Origin: Tateyamaria sp947503385
Lineage (GTDB): Bacteria > Pseudomonadota > Alphaproteobacteria > Rhodobacterales > Rhodobacteraceae
Assembly: GCF_051195235.1 (NCBI RefSeq)
Contig: NZ_JBNFZM010000003.1
Coordinates: 62,001-126,000 of the forward strand
Direction of reading: 5' to 3'
DNA length: 64,000 nt
The position numbers were made by a program, and so were the translations under genes. A model generated the notes under the pieces. The model searched no databases, was not told the origin of the DNA, and saw nothing but the letters and a program-made list of their open reading frames with translations. Position 1 is the stretch's first letter. Each line of letters begins with the position of its first letter. Below are positions 25,620 to 33,981 of the stretch, piece after piece.

Positions 25620-25698
25620 GGGCGGATTCCTGAAGTCATAAAGTTGCGCGGAAAGGGGCATTTTTTTGCACATAGTTCAAGAGCAATTGCGCTGCAGT

Positions 25699-25712
25699 GC
25701 AGAAATTTCTGC
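25699..25712. promoter_or_regulatory. 14-bp perfect palindrome upstream of mcl2
   Basis: GCAGAAATTTCTGC lies 80-93 bases upstream of the mcl2 start, within an AT-richer patch that also holds GCAATTGC and a TTGCAAG (25747-25753). It could be an operator for the mcl2 operon. Confidence 0.4.
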
Positions 25713-25968
25713 GTAAAATCTGTGCTGCAAGGCCGCATCGCTCAAATTGCAAGGAACACCGCGCGCAGGGTTAACCATTAATTCAACCTCACGGCGCAGG
25801 CTGATCCCCGTTCCGCTCTCTTCGGGAGGGCCGTTTCGGCAGGGCCGCCGAGGACTTTGCGGGAGTGAGACGCGGAACATCGAACCGGGGCTGCCCGGTC
25901 ATCGCCGGACGATCCGGATGGGCCAGATGACCAGTGGTTTTGCCACTTGCTTGGGAAAGGCGAACGTG

Positions 25969-26295
25969 ATGACACGGAATTTCATGATGATGGGCGCACT
26001 GGCCGCGACCGCCCTGCTGGGTGCTTTTGGTGCCACTGCGGCAGACGCACAGCAACAGCGCAATTGCGGACCCCGCGACGTTGTGGTGACGCGGCTGGCC
26101 GAAGGGTACGGTGAAACGCGGCAGTCCATGGGGCTGGGTGCCAACAACGCGGTGATCGAGGTGTTTGCCTCCGAGGAGACGGGCAGTTGGACCATCACGG
26201 TGACCACACCCAACGGCATGACTTGCCTTGTTGCCTCTGGTCAGGCGTTCGAAGAACTGGCCGAGGCGCTGCCTGCCAAGGGCAACGACGCCTGA
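25969..26295 (+). CDS. Small exported protein of unknown function
   Basis: A 108-aa protein with a clear signal peptide (about 1-26, ending ATAADAQQQ). The mature domain contains NCGPRDVVVTRLAEGYGE, GLGANNAVIEVFAS and GMTCLVASGQAFEEL, with two cysteines likely disulfide-bonded. I recall comparable exported proteins in other Rhodobacterales but know no function. GGAAAGG lies before ATG 25969; the long in-frame extension to 25747 has no support. A terminator follows. Confidence 0.75.
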   Translation: MTRNFMMMGALAATALLGAFGATAADAQQQRNCGPRDVVVTRLAEGYGETRQSMGLGANNAVIEVFASEETGSWTITVTTPNGMTCLVASGQAFEELAEALPAKGNDA

Positions 26296-26325
26296 GATCC
26301 GGGCCTGAATTGGAAATCAGGAAGG

Positions 26326-26351
26326 GGCGCGCCAAGTGGTGCGCCTTTTTT
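26326..26351 (+). terminator. Intrinsic terminator
   Basis: The stem GGCGCGCC/GGTGCGCC (26326-26333 with 26338-26345, loop AAGT, one G-T pair) is followed by six T. It ends the small exported gene and abuts the stop of the convergent acetyltransferase gene. Confidence 0.85.
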
Positions 26352-26788
26352 CATGGTCGCCGCAGCGGCGCGCGGCGCAGGGTCATGCCCCATTTTTCGT
26401 CTGCGCTGAAGCCAAGCGCCTCGTAGAACCCGCGGGCCTCTGCGGTCTGACCGGTCAACAGCATGATCTTGTAGCAATCAGTGCCCCATGCGGCCTGCAC
26501 GGCCGCCTCCATCACACGGCGACCGTGACCGGCACCACGGTGATCGGCATCAGTGACCACATTTTCGATCAGTGCGTAGGGCCGCCCGCCTTGGGTCATG
26601 TTGGGCAGGATGTGCAGCGTTGCCATGGCGCGGGCGAATGCCCCGTCCCAATCGCCCAGCACGGTCGTTCCGGGATGAGCGATGACAGCTGCGAACGTCT
26701 CCGGCGCAGCGAGCGGTTGGTCCCCGACCAGATGCCGGTAAAGCCGGATGGCAGCGTCCGTGTCAGCGGCGAAAAAGGCGCGGATCAT
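26351..26788 (-). CDS. GNAT family N-acetyltransferase
   Basis: A 145-aa acetyltransferase with the GNAT fold: IENVVTDADHRGAGHGRRVM (about 74-93) holds the acetyl-CoA-binding R/Q-x-x-G-x-G/A loop, and ARGFYEALGFS (118-128) is the C-terminal motif. The start overlaps the stop of the TauE/SafE gene (ATGA), so the two form an operon. The substrate is unknown. Confidence 0.85.
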   Translation of the reverse strand: MIRAFFAADTDAAIRLYRHLVGDQPLAAPETFAAVIAHPGTTVLGDWDGAFARAMATLHILPNMTQGGRPYALIENVVTDADHRGAGHGRRVMEAAVQAAWGTDCYKIMLLTGQTAEARGFYEALGFSADEKWGMTLRRAPLRRP

Positions 26789-27540
26789 GTCAGTCCGTCC
26801 CAGATCAGCTTGGTCCCTGTTACGGTAAGCAACACGTAGGTGAGCGCAAAGAATATGCGTTCCGGCACCATGAAGTGCATCTTGACCCCGATCCAGGCGC
26901 CCAGCAGAGCAAAAGGCGCAAGCGCCAGATTGGCAAGTCCCGTTTCCGCCGTGAACATCCCCAGAAAGGCGTAAGGCACGAATTTGGCGATATTGATGGC
27001 GGTAAAGATCAGCACCGTGTTGGCCTGATACTCGGTCTTGGTTGTCTTGAGCGACAACAGGTAAACGGCCGCAGGTGGCCCCCCCGCGTGACTGACAAAG
27101 CTGGTAAAGCCCGCGACCGTGCCCGCCAGCCCGCCCGCCCAGCGTGGCAGGGCCGACGCGGCGATGCGAATCCAGCCGCGCGATCGGCCCAGTTGCCAGA
27201 TGACAAACCCGATGGAAATCACACCGATGAGCACGCGCAGCACGTCCGGGTTGGACTGGGCGTAGAACGCCGCCCCGATGGCCACTCCGGGCACACCGCC
27301 GAGGATCATCAGCCGCGCCGTGGGCCAGTGCCATTTGCGCCAATAGGGCCGCAGCGTCGCCACGTCGACCAGCATCAGCAGGGGCAGCATGACGCCCAGC
27401 GCCAGTCCCGGTTCCACCACCAGTGCCAGAATCGAAGAGGCTGCGAACGCGGCCCCCGACCCGAACCCGCCTTTGGAGATGCCCGCAAAGATGGCAGCAG
27501 GCCCGGCAATGGCAAAAAAGGCCCAAGTCAGGTCGAGCAT
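26785..27540 (-). CDS. TauE/SafE family membrane transporter
   Basis: A 251-aa polytopic membrane protein with the family features GISKGGFGSGAAF (about 20-32) and a related loop GFTSFVSHAGGPPAAVYLL in the second half. It belongs to the same broad family as the 305-aa protein at 2969 but is a different, shorter subtype. It may export a sulfonate- or sulfite-like anion. The acetyltransferase gene is coupled downstream. Confidence 0.85.
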   Translation of the reverse strand: MLDLTWAFFAIAGPAAIFAGISKGGFGSGAAFAASSILALVVEPGLALGVMLPLLMLVDVATLRPYWRKWHWPTARLMILGGVPGVAIGAAFYAQSNPDVLRVLIGVISIGFVIWQLGRSRGWIRIAASALPRWAGGLAGTVAGFTSFVSHAGGPPAAVYLLSLKTTKTEYQANTVLIFTAINIAKFVPYAFLGMFTAETGLANLALAPFALLGAWIGVKMHFMVPERIFFALTYVLLTVTGTKLIWDGLT

Positions 27541-27706
27541 CGGAAAACGTCCGTAAAAACTGTGCGTTCCCTTTCCCTTAGCGCGCGGCGTGCGTCACCG
27601 CCAGAGCAGGCGGGCGGTCGTGCCGCAGTGCAGCAGACTTGCAAGGTCCGCGCCCAAGCGCTAGGCACCGCGCCAACGAAAACCCCTAGTGCGGAGAATT
27701 TCACCC

Positions 27707-28669
27707 ATGGCCAGACCCAAGATCGCGCTGATCGGCGCCGGGCAGATCGGTGGCACCATTGCCCACCTCGCAGCGCTCAAGGAACTGGGCGACATCGTCC
27801 TGTTCGACATCGCCGAAGGCACGCCCGAAGGCAAAGCGCTGGATATCGCGGAATCCGGTCCCTCCGAAGGGTTCGACGCCAAGCTGAAGGGCACACAGTC
27901 CTACGCGGACATCGCGGGCGCAGATGTCTGCATCGTGACCGCCGGTGTGCCGCGCAAACCGGGGATGAGCCGCGATGACCTCTTGGGCATCAACCTCAAG
28001 GTTATGAAATCCGTCGGCGAAGGCATTGCCGCCAACGCCCCCGACGCCTTTGTCATCTGCATCACCAACCCGCTCGACGCGATGGTTTGGGCGCTGCAAC
28101 AGTTCTCGGGCCTGCCCGCTGAAAAGGTCTGCGGCATGGCTGGTGTGCTGGACAGCGCGCGCTTCCGCCACTTCCTCGCCGAGGAGTTCGACGTGTCGAT
28201 GAAGGACGTGACGGCATTTGTGCTGGGCGGCCATGGCGACACGATGGTGCCATCTGTGCGCTATTCGACTGTTGCAGGTATCCCGCTGCCCGATCTGGTC
28301 GACATGGGCTGGACCACACAGGAAAAGCTGGACGCGATTGTGCAACGCACCCGTGACGGCGGCGCCGAGATCGTTGGCCTGCTGAAAACCGGTTCCGCCT
28401 ATTATGCACCTGCCACATCCGCCATTGAGATGGCCGAAGCCTATCTCAAGGATCAAAAGCGCGTGCTGCCCTGTGCAGCGAATTGCGACGGTGAATTTGG
28501 CCTCAAGGGCATGTATGTGGGTGTGCCCACCGTGATTGGTGCGGGCGGCATCGAGCGCATCGTGAACATCAAGCTCAACAAAGAAGAGCAAGAGATGTTC
28601 GACGCCTCGGTCAAAGCCGTGCAGGGCCTGGTCGACGCGTGCAAAGGCATCGACGACAGCCTCGCCTGA
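27707..28669 (+). CDS. mdh: Malate dehydrogenase (LDH-like type)
   Basis: Oxidises malate to oxaloacetate with NAD. The 320-aa chain has the NAD loop GAGQIGG (10-16), acidic FDIAEG for the adenosine ribose, the active-site loop VPRKPGMSRDD, ITNPLD, and the catalytic histidine in GGHGDTMVP. It begins at ATG 27707 after CGGAGA. It has its own 166-base upstream region and is followed by a strong hairpin, so it appears to be transcribed separately from sucC. Confidence 0.97.
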   Translation: MARPKIALIGAGQIGGTIAHLAALKELGDIVLFDIAEGTPEGKALDIAESGPSEGFDAKLKGTQSYADIAGADVCIVTAGVPRKPGMSRDDLLGINLKVMKSVGEGIAANAPDAFVICITNPLDAMVWALQQFSGLPAEKVCGMAGVLDSARFRHFLAEEFDVSMKDVTAFVLGGHGDTMVPSVRYSTVAGIPLPDLVDMGWTTQEKLDAIVQRTRDGGAEIVGLLKTGSAYYAPATSAIEMAEAYLKDQKRVLPCAANCDGEFGLKGMYVGVPTVIGAGGIERIVNIKLNKEEQEMFDASVKAVQGLVDACKGIDDSLA

Positions 28670-28682
28670 TCGACAGCACAAC

Positions 28683-28716
28683 GGATCGCGCGCGGCTCTT
28701 GCGCCGCGGGCGATCC
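28683..28716 (+). terminator. Strong hairpin after mdh
   Basis: A 14-bp stem with one mismatch (28683-28696 with 28703-28716, loop TCTTGC) begins 13 bases after the mdh stop. There is no T-run, so it may be a terminator of the GC-rich kind or an mRNA-stabilising structure. Confidence 0.55.
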
Positions 28717-28742
28717 ACACGATTACGGTCAATGGGGGGAGT

Positions 28743-29252
28743 ATGAAGGCAACGCTGAACGCAGCGGCTCTGTGCAGCGGCCTCTTTATTTCCGCGGCGC
28801 ACGCAGCCCCCCTAGAAAGCAGGGTCCTCGACCAACACAACGCGTTTGTAAAAACCTGTGTGGCGTGGATCGAGACAGGCGTGGTGCGGGCGGTACCGTC
28901 GTCTTATGTACAGTCCGGTCGCAAGGCCACTTTCAGGATGCCAAACCCCGACGGCGCACATGGATGGAGCGCCGAAATGGCGTTTGATACGCGCCGCAAA
29001 AAGCGCGAATGCAAGTTGCGCATCAACGGAGCGATCCGCGACCGTGCACAGTTCGACAGCATCATGGCCCGGCTCGTCAAACAGGTGGCATCATCCGGTC
29101 GCACCAAACCAACGGGTTTGATCGAAAAGCGCGGGCGCAGGTTTCCTGCGTTTCAAATTGGCACAGATATCTACCGCTACTCGGTCTCTTCGGGTGGCAA
29201 AAACTTTGAAACCACAGCGTATTTTATATACGAGCGCAGTTCTGCGCCTTGA
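28743..29252 (+). CDS. Exported two-cysteine protein of unknown function
   Basis: A 169-aa protein with a signal peptide (about 1-21, ISAAHAAP). The mature chain has FVKTCVAW (C39) and KRECKLRI (C90), followed by a helix with the pattern FDSIMARLVKQV. This C-then-C-then-helix layout recurs in the proteins at 32265, 32715 and 33466, and more distantly at 35694. GGGGGAG lies before the start. No family was recognised. It lies between mdh and a broken glycosyltransferase. Confidence 0.72.
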   Translation: MKATLNAAALCSGLFISAAHAAPLESRVLDQHNAFVKTCVAWIETGVVRAVPSSYVQSGRKATFRMPNPDGAHGWSAEMAFDTRRKKRECKLRINGAIRDRAQFDSIMARLVKQVASSGRTKPTGLIEKRGRRFPAFQIGTDIYRYSVSSGGKNFETTAYFIYERSSAP

Positions 29253-29255
29253 GCA

Positions 29256-29984
29256 ATGACCCAAGACACCACGATTGTTCTGGTATCCTGCACGTCCTGA
29301 GCTCTTGGATCAGACGCTGGCGAGCCTCGCGGCGCGCGACCTCAGTGCCGTGCGCAATATCATCGTGATCGAATACAGCGACCATCCCGGCATTGCCGAG
29401 GTCGTCGCAAGACGTCTGGCATCCGTGCCGCATCCGTTCTGCAACATACGGAAACAGCTGGGTCAGATCGCCTCGATTGATCGCGCGTACAGTCATGTGG
29501 AGACGCCTTACATCTACCATTGCGAGGATGATTGGCTGTTTCCCACGTCGCTGTTCATTGAGGAAAGTCGCGCCGTCCTTGAGGCGCGCGCGGACGTTCA
29601 TGCGGTGATGCTGCGCGCATAGTCCAAAGCAACGGACGCTCAGAACCACGCGGCGCCGTCCGAGATTGCGGGCGTGCCCCTGCGCATTGCCGACCCCAAG
29701 GCGCACCGGCGCTGGGGCAGTTTTTGTTCAATCCCGGCTTGCGCCGCACCAGTGACTACTCTGCCCGTGCCCCCTACGCGCAAATCGGGCCGGAGCGCGA
29801 CCTGAGCCATTATCACAAGCTGCGCGGCTTTCGCCTAGTCTATCTTGAGGCGGGCGACGTGACACATATCGGCTTTGAACCCACGGTGAAAACGGACGAA
29901 ATCCGCCGCAAAAAGGCGCGTGGATTCCTGTTCAAATCCCTGTGGCACAGGCTGCAGTTCGCATGGTTTCGCCGATACGGATAG
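29256..29984 (+). pseudogene. Broken GT2-like glycosyltransferase
   Basis: Pieces of one glycosyltransferase are spread over two frames. MTQDTTIVLVS (from ATG 29256) continues in the next frame as ARPELLDQTLASLAA up to EDDWLFP, meets a TAG at 29620, goes on as SEIAGVPLRIADPKAHRRW, and then shifts back to the first frame near 29723 (FNPGLRRTSDY) to the end at 29984. Two frameshifts and one stop make function very unlikely. VIEYSDHPG and YHCEDDW resemble the GT-A fold with its metal-binding acidic motif. Confidence 0.75.
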
Positions 29985-30062
29985 GCGGACGATTGAAACC
30001 GGTACAGAATTTTCCGCGATTGGCCTGTCGCCGCGCCGCCAGACTGCCCATATAGTCGCCAT

Positions 30063-30905
30063 ATGCCACAGACCCGCCCCATTGAGCGAAAGCTGACCAC
30101 GATCCTTGCTGCGGATGCTGCCAATTACTCTGGCCGTATGCACACCGACGAAGAGGGCACCGTGCGCGCGCTGCGCGCTGCGCGGGCGGTAATTGATGCG
30201 TCTATCACCGGGCGCGGTGGCCGGATCGCGAACACATCGGGCGACGGTCTGATTGCAGAATTTCCGTCAGTCGTGGACGCGGTGTCCTGCGCGGTGAACA
30301 TCCAGACCGTGTTGAATGACACGCCCGACCATCTGTCCTTTCGGTTGGGCGTGCATCTGGGCGACGTGATTGTCGAAGGGCAAGACCTGTTGGGAGACGG
30401 TGTAAACCTTGCTGCGCGCCTACAGGAAATGGCGGACGTGGGCGGCATCCTGATTTCGCAACAGGTCTATGATCAGGTGCGCCGAAAACTCGGGCCGGTC
30501 GAATTTCGCCCGCTTGGCCCGGCCACCCCAAAGCATTTGCAGGACGAAGTGGGCGTCTATGCGGTTGTGGCCCCCGGCATCGTGGCACCGCGTCTGCCGG
30601 ACAATCTGGGCCCAAAGGTCCATATTCCCCCACCCCCACCGCCGGTCCTCGAGGATGGTGCGCCCACACCCTCCCCCGAGGAGGTGCCACCGCAAATCGC
30701 AGAGATGCGCCGCAAGTTTCGCAAGGACGGCAGGCGGTTGGGCGCAGCGATCGGTGCAATAGTTCTGGTAGAGATCATATTTGATCTCAGCCCGGTCCTT
30801 ACGGTTGTGCCGACCGTCGCGCTTGCATGGATTCTCTTTAGCCGGTGGCGCAAGCTGAAGGCCGCGGAAGCCACCGAAGTGCAGGAAGAGTCGCAGCCGG
30901 GCTGA
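30063..30905 (+). CDS. Adenylate/guanylate cyclase domain protein with C-terminal membrane hairpin
   Basis: A class III nucleotide cyclase of 280 aa. The catalytic domain (about 8-170) has ILAADAANYSG with the first metal Asp (D18), NTSGDGLIAEF, and RLGVHLGDVIVEG with the second metal Asp; GDGVNLAARLQ follows. A proline-rich linker (about 185-205) leads to two transmembrane helices (about 226-262). The product is probably cAMP. It sits directly upstream of the sucC regulatory region but has its own start. Confidence 0.88.
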   Translation: MPQTRPIERKLTTILAADAANYSGRMHTDEEGTVRALRAARAVIDASITGRGGRIANTSGDGLIAEFPSVVDAVSCAVNIQTVLNDTPDHLSFRLGVHLGDVIVEGQDLLGDGVNLAARLQEMADVGGILISQQVYDQVRRKLGPVEFRPLGPATPKHLQDEVGVYAVVAPGIVAPRLPDNLGPKVHIPPPPPPVLEDGAPTPSPEEVPPQIAEMRRKFRKDGRRLGAAIGAIVLVEIIFDLSPVLTVVPTVALAWILFSRWRKLKAAEATEVQEESQPG

Positions 30906-30929
30906 CGTGATTCGATCCTTGTCTGAAAT

Positions 30930-30964
30930 TTTGTGATCACACTTTTTCAACGTGTGATCACAAA
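30930..30964 (+). promoter_or_regulatory. Paired GTGATCAC palindromes upstream of sucC
   Basis: Perfect 13-bp arms TTTGTGATCACAC (30930-30942) and GTGTGATCACAAA (30952-30964) flank nine bases. Each arm contains the palindrome GTGATCAC (30933-30940 and 30954-30961), 21 bp centre to centre, with the proximal centre about 118 bp upstream of the sucC ATG. Spacing and distance match the pair upstream of sdhC. Without a T-run, and 25 bases after the upstream gene, an operator is likelier than a terminator. Confidence 0.65.
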
Positions 30965-31074
30965 TCCGGAAATTCCGCCGATTTCCCCGCCCTGCGACAT
31001 CTTACCCGTTTACCTGACCTTCAGCATCGGTCGAATAGGCAGGAACCTGCACCACCAAACGGGACCGATTTGTC

Positions 31075-32268
31075 ATGAACATCCACGAATACCAGGCCAA
31101 AGCCCTTCTGCGCAGCTACGGGGCTCCGGTCTCGGACGGGCGCGTTGTTTTGCGGGCCGAAGACGCAAAGACAGCAGCGGGCGCGCTGGATGGCCCGTTG
31201 TGGGTGGTCAAGGCGCAGATCCACGCCGGTGGTCGCGGCAAGGGCACCTTCAAAGAAGCGGACGCAGGCGAAAAGGGCGGCGTGCGCCTCACCAAATCGG
31301 TTGAGGAAGCCTCCGAAGAAGCCAAAAAGATGTTGGGCCGTACTTTGGTCACGCATCAGACCGGCCCGGCGGGCAAGCAAGTGAACCGCATCTATATCGA
31401 GGACGGTTCGGGCATCGAGACCGAGATGTATCTGGCCCTGCTCGTTGACCGTGTAACCAGCCGCGTGTCCTTTGTCTGTTCGACCGAAGGCGGCATGGAC
31501 ATCGAAGAGGTGGCCGCAGAGACGCCCGAGAAGATCCTGAGCTTTTCCGTCGATCCCGCGACGGGGTATCAGGCATATCACGGTCGGCGCATCGCCTTCA
31601 TGCTGGGTCTGGAAGGCAAACAGGTGAAGCAATGCGTGGGCCTCATGGGCCTGCTCTACAAGGCGTTCATCGAAAAAGACATGGAAATGCTTGAGATCAA
31701 TCCGCTGATCGTCACCGACAGCGGCGATCTCAAGGTGCTGGATGCCAAGGTCAGCTTTGACGGCAACGCAATTTACCGCCACGCCGACATCAACGAACTG
31801 CGCGACGAGACCGAGGAAGACCCCAAGGAACTCGCCGCCTCTAAATACGACCTGAACTATATCGCACTGGATGGCGAGATTGGCTGCATGGTCAACGGTG
31901 CCGGTCTGGCCATGGCGACAATGGACATCATCAAGCTCTATGGGGCCGAGCCTGCCAACTTTCTTGACGTGGGTGGCGGCGCCACCAAGGAAAAGGTGAC
32001 CGAGGCGTTCAAGATCATCACCTCCGATCCCAACGTCAAAGGCATCCTCGTCAACATCTTTGGCGGCATCATGCGCTGCGACGTGATCGCCGAAGGCGTG
32101 GTCGCCGCGGTCAAGGAAGTGGGCCTGCAAGTGCCGCTTGTGGTGCGTCTTGAGGGGACGAACGTGCAGCAGGGCAAGGACATCATCAACAATTCCGGCC
32201 TCGACGTCATCGCCGCTGATGACCTCAAGGACGGCGCTCAAAAGATCGTGCAGGCCGTCAAGGGATGA
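31075..32268 (+). CDS. sucC: Succinyl-CoA synthetase beta subunit (ADP/GDP-forming)
   Basis: Forms succinate and ATP/GTP from succinyl-CoA with SucD. The 397-aa chain starts MNIHEYQAKALLRSYG, has the ATP-grasp segment AQIHAGGRGKGTF (about 45-57) and ends with the CoA-ligase domain (FGGIMRCDVIAEGVV). It heads the suc-lpd cluster. The lipoprotein start overlaps its stop by four bases. Confidence 0.97.
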   Translation: MNIHEYQAKALLRSYGAPVSDGRVVLRAEDAKTAAGALDGPLWVVKAQIHAGGRGKGTFKEADAGEKGGVRLTKSVEEASEEAKKMLGRTLVTHQTGPAGKQVNRIYIEDGSGIETEMYLALLVDRVTSRVSFVCSTEGGMDIEEVAAETPEKILSFSVDPATGYQAYHGRRIAFMLGLEGKQVKQCVGLMGLLYKAFIEKDMEMLEINPLIVTDSGDLKVLDAKVSFDGNAIYRHADINELRDETEEDPKELAASKYDLNYIALDGEIGCMVNGAGLAMATMDIIKLYGAEPANFLDVGGGATKEKVTEAFKIITSDPNVKGILVNIFGGIMRCDVIAEGVVAAVKEVGLQVPLVVRLEGTNVQQGKDIINNSGLDVIAADDLKDGAQKIVQAVKG

Positions 32269-32714
32269 TCCGCCGCGCGCGGCATATTGGAGCGGTGGCG
32301 CTGGCGTTGCTGGCTCTGACCGCCTGCGATGACGGGGCCGGTCCGGCCCCAAACGCGCCGGAGCCGATTTTCCGCTCTGCCAGTGCCGAACCGGGGTCAG
32401 CCAACACTCCGGTGCGCTTTGCCCGTACTGTGCTGCAAACAGCCTGCATCGACACGCAACCCGATTTTCAGGGCGCGACGCGCGCTTTGGCCCGCGCCGG
32501 TGGTTTTGCCCAAAGTGCCAAGACGGGCACATTTTTCCACCAGCGCTATGACATGTCGGTCAAGGTCGTGCCGGGCCGCTGTTCGATGGTCGTCGGCACG
32601 TCTGGTGCGCGCGACAGTCTTGCGCAACTGGGCACGCTTAACAGCGTGCAAACCGGTGTGCCGCGCGTGTTTGGTGGACGATCCTATTATGCATTCTTTG
32701 TATCGGGGGCCTGA
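32265..32714 (+). CDS. Lipoprotein, two-cysteine type
   Basis: A 149-aa lipoprotein with lipobox LTAC (Cys21). The mature part has LQTACIDTQPDF (C61) and PGRCSMVVG (C106), 45 residues apart, then a weakly helical end. The start overlaps the sucC stop. Together with the genes at 28743, 32715, 33466 and perhaps 35694 it looks like one family of small exported proteins threaded through the TCA cluster. The function is unknown. Confidence 0.75.
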   Translation: MIRRARHIGAVALALLALTACDDGAGPAPNAPEPIFRSASAEPGSANTPVRFARTVLQTACIDTQPDFQGATRALARAGGFAQSAKTGTFFHQRYDMSVKVVPGRCSMVVGTSGARDSLAQLGTLNSVQTGVPRVFGGRSYYAFFVSGA

Positions 32715-33431
32715 ATGAAACAAATTATACTTGCTCTGGGCATCGTGGTGGCATTGGCCGCCTGCGAAAGCCCGATCTCGCGAGCGACCGGCCCGACAGG
32801 CCCTGAATTGCCGCCCCTTGGCCTCGCTGCGACCGCCATATGGCTCGAAGACCGCGAAGCGCTCACCAGCCAAAGTGCGGAACGTGCAGCCGAAATTCGG
32901 GCAGCACAGCAGAACGCGGCCCGTCGTCAGGCCGTGGTGCAGCCCGCATCTCAACCGGCGGCACAACCGCTGTCGGCTCAGCCGGTCCCGACCGGCACAA
33001 TTGCGCTTGCGGCGCGCGCCTTTGCAGACGCCTGTGTGGCCAGCCTGCCCACGATGCAGAATGTGCGCGCGCAGGCCCGCAGCGCGAATGAACGGTATTT
33101 CGGCACAAAACCAGAGGAGTCGTCGCGGACTTTGCTGGGCGGACAGGGCGCGCAAGGTGATGTGGCGCTGTCGGTCTTTATTCAGGCGGGCCGTGGGCGC
33201 GACATCAATCAATGCAGTGTCGGTGCGCGGCGGCAGGATGCGTCCGCGCTTGCGCAGGCCTTGGTGGCGACACTGGGGGCTGCGGGTTACGGCCTGACAC
33301 CGGTTGCAGATGCTGACGCACAGCGCGCATGGCAGATTGACGGTGCAGCGCCCGGCACCATCCTGCGGGTCAACAGCCGCCGCAATTTCCTTGGCCAGAT
33401 CGTGACAGGGGCGTGGATCTCATGGCGTTGA
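32715..33431 (+). CDS. Lipoprotein, two-cysteine type with Ala/Gln-rich linker
   Basis: A 238-aa lipoprotein with lipobox LAAC (Cys17). A helical, Ala/Gln/Pro-rich stretch (about 55-95) precedes the conserved part: FADACVASLP (C107) and NQCSVGARRQDASALAQALVATL (from C167), where a strand and helix follow the second Cys. It begins immediately after the stop of the previous lipoprotein gene. A paralogue of its neighbour by pattern; unknown function. Confidence 0.75.
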   Translation: MKQIILALGIVVALAACESPISRATGPTGPELPPLGLAATAIWLEDREALTSQSAERAAEIRAAQQNAARRQAVVQPASQPAAQPLSAQPVPTGTIALAARAFADACVASLPTMQNVRAQARSANERYFGTKPEESSRTLLGGQGAQGDVALSVFIQAGRGRDINQCSVGARRQDASALAQALVATLGAAGYGLTPVADADAQRAWQIDGAAPGTILRVNSRRNFLGQIVTGAWISWR

Positions 33432-33465
33432 TGCACAGCACATCCGGAGCGCGGAGCCCACAATA

Positions 33466-33981
33466 ATGAAACCGTTCGCCCGGCATATCTGTCTGATCGC
33501 TGGCGTGATCTGTGCCTGCGGCTTTGCCGTGAGCGCGCAGGTCGGGCCTGTGCATCCGGGCATTAAGGCGTTTACCAGCTATTGCTTTAAGGCGGGTCAG
33601 ACGGCGGCTGTCGCACGCGCCAACATGGAACGGAATGCCGGCGCACCCTTGCCGTTTGAACTGACCTTCTGGGACAAATCGCTTGAACCCGCACCGGGAA
33701 CTCCCGCCCATTCCGAACGCCGGTGCGAGGTGGCCTTTGCAGGCGACCAAGCGGGCGCCGCAGTGGATGCCGTGCAAGCCAAGATGGCGATGCCCCCCGT
33801 CTTCGGTACGCCCCTGCCCTTGCCTGCCCCCTTTGCCGCCACACCCGGCACCGCCTATATCGAAGCGCGCGAATTGCTCCGCCGTCGGGTCGCCGTGGTC
33901 CATATCGGGGTGCGCGGCGACACTGCCGAAACCTTTCTGCGCGTAGACCGCCTGCCTGCGGGCGAGGGGTTCGGGTCATGA
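33466..33981 (+). CDS. Exported two-cysteine protein of unknown function
   Basis: A 171-aa protein with a signal peptide (about 1-24, FAVSAQ). The mature part has FTSYCFKAGQ (C40) and ERRCEVAFAGDQAG (C87), with a helix AAVDAVQAKM after the second Cys. The layout matches the two lipoproteins upstream. Its stop overlaps the GT25 start (ATGA), so it is in the same transcript. Confidence 0.72.
   Translation: MKPFARHICLIAGVICACGFAVSAQVGPVHPGIKAFTSYCFKAGQTAAVARANMERNAGAPLPFELTFWDKSLEPAPGTPAHSERRCEVAFAGDQAGAAVDAVQAKMAMPPVFGTPLPLPAPFAATPGTAYIEARELLRRRVAVVHIGVRGDTAETFLRVDRLPAGEGFGS

Noticed and set aside
30930..30964. Intrinsic terminator of the adenylate cyclase gene
   Set aside because: The arms are AT-balanced rather than GC-rich, no T-run follows, and the same octamer pair recurs upstream of sdhC in a non-hairpin-perfect form.
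31021..32532. Minus-strand frame opposite sucC
   Set aside because: Antisense to sucC and would cover the sucC 5' region; no recognisable domain.
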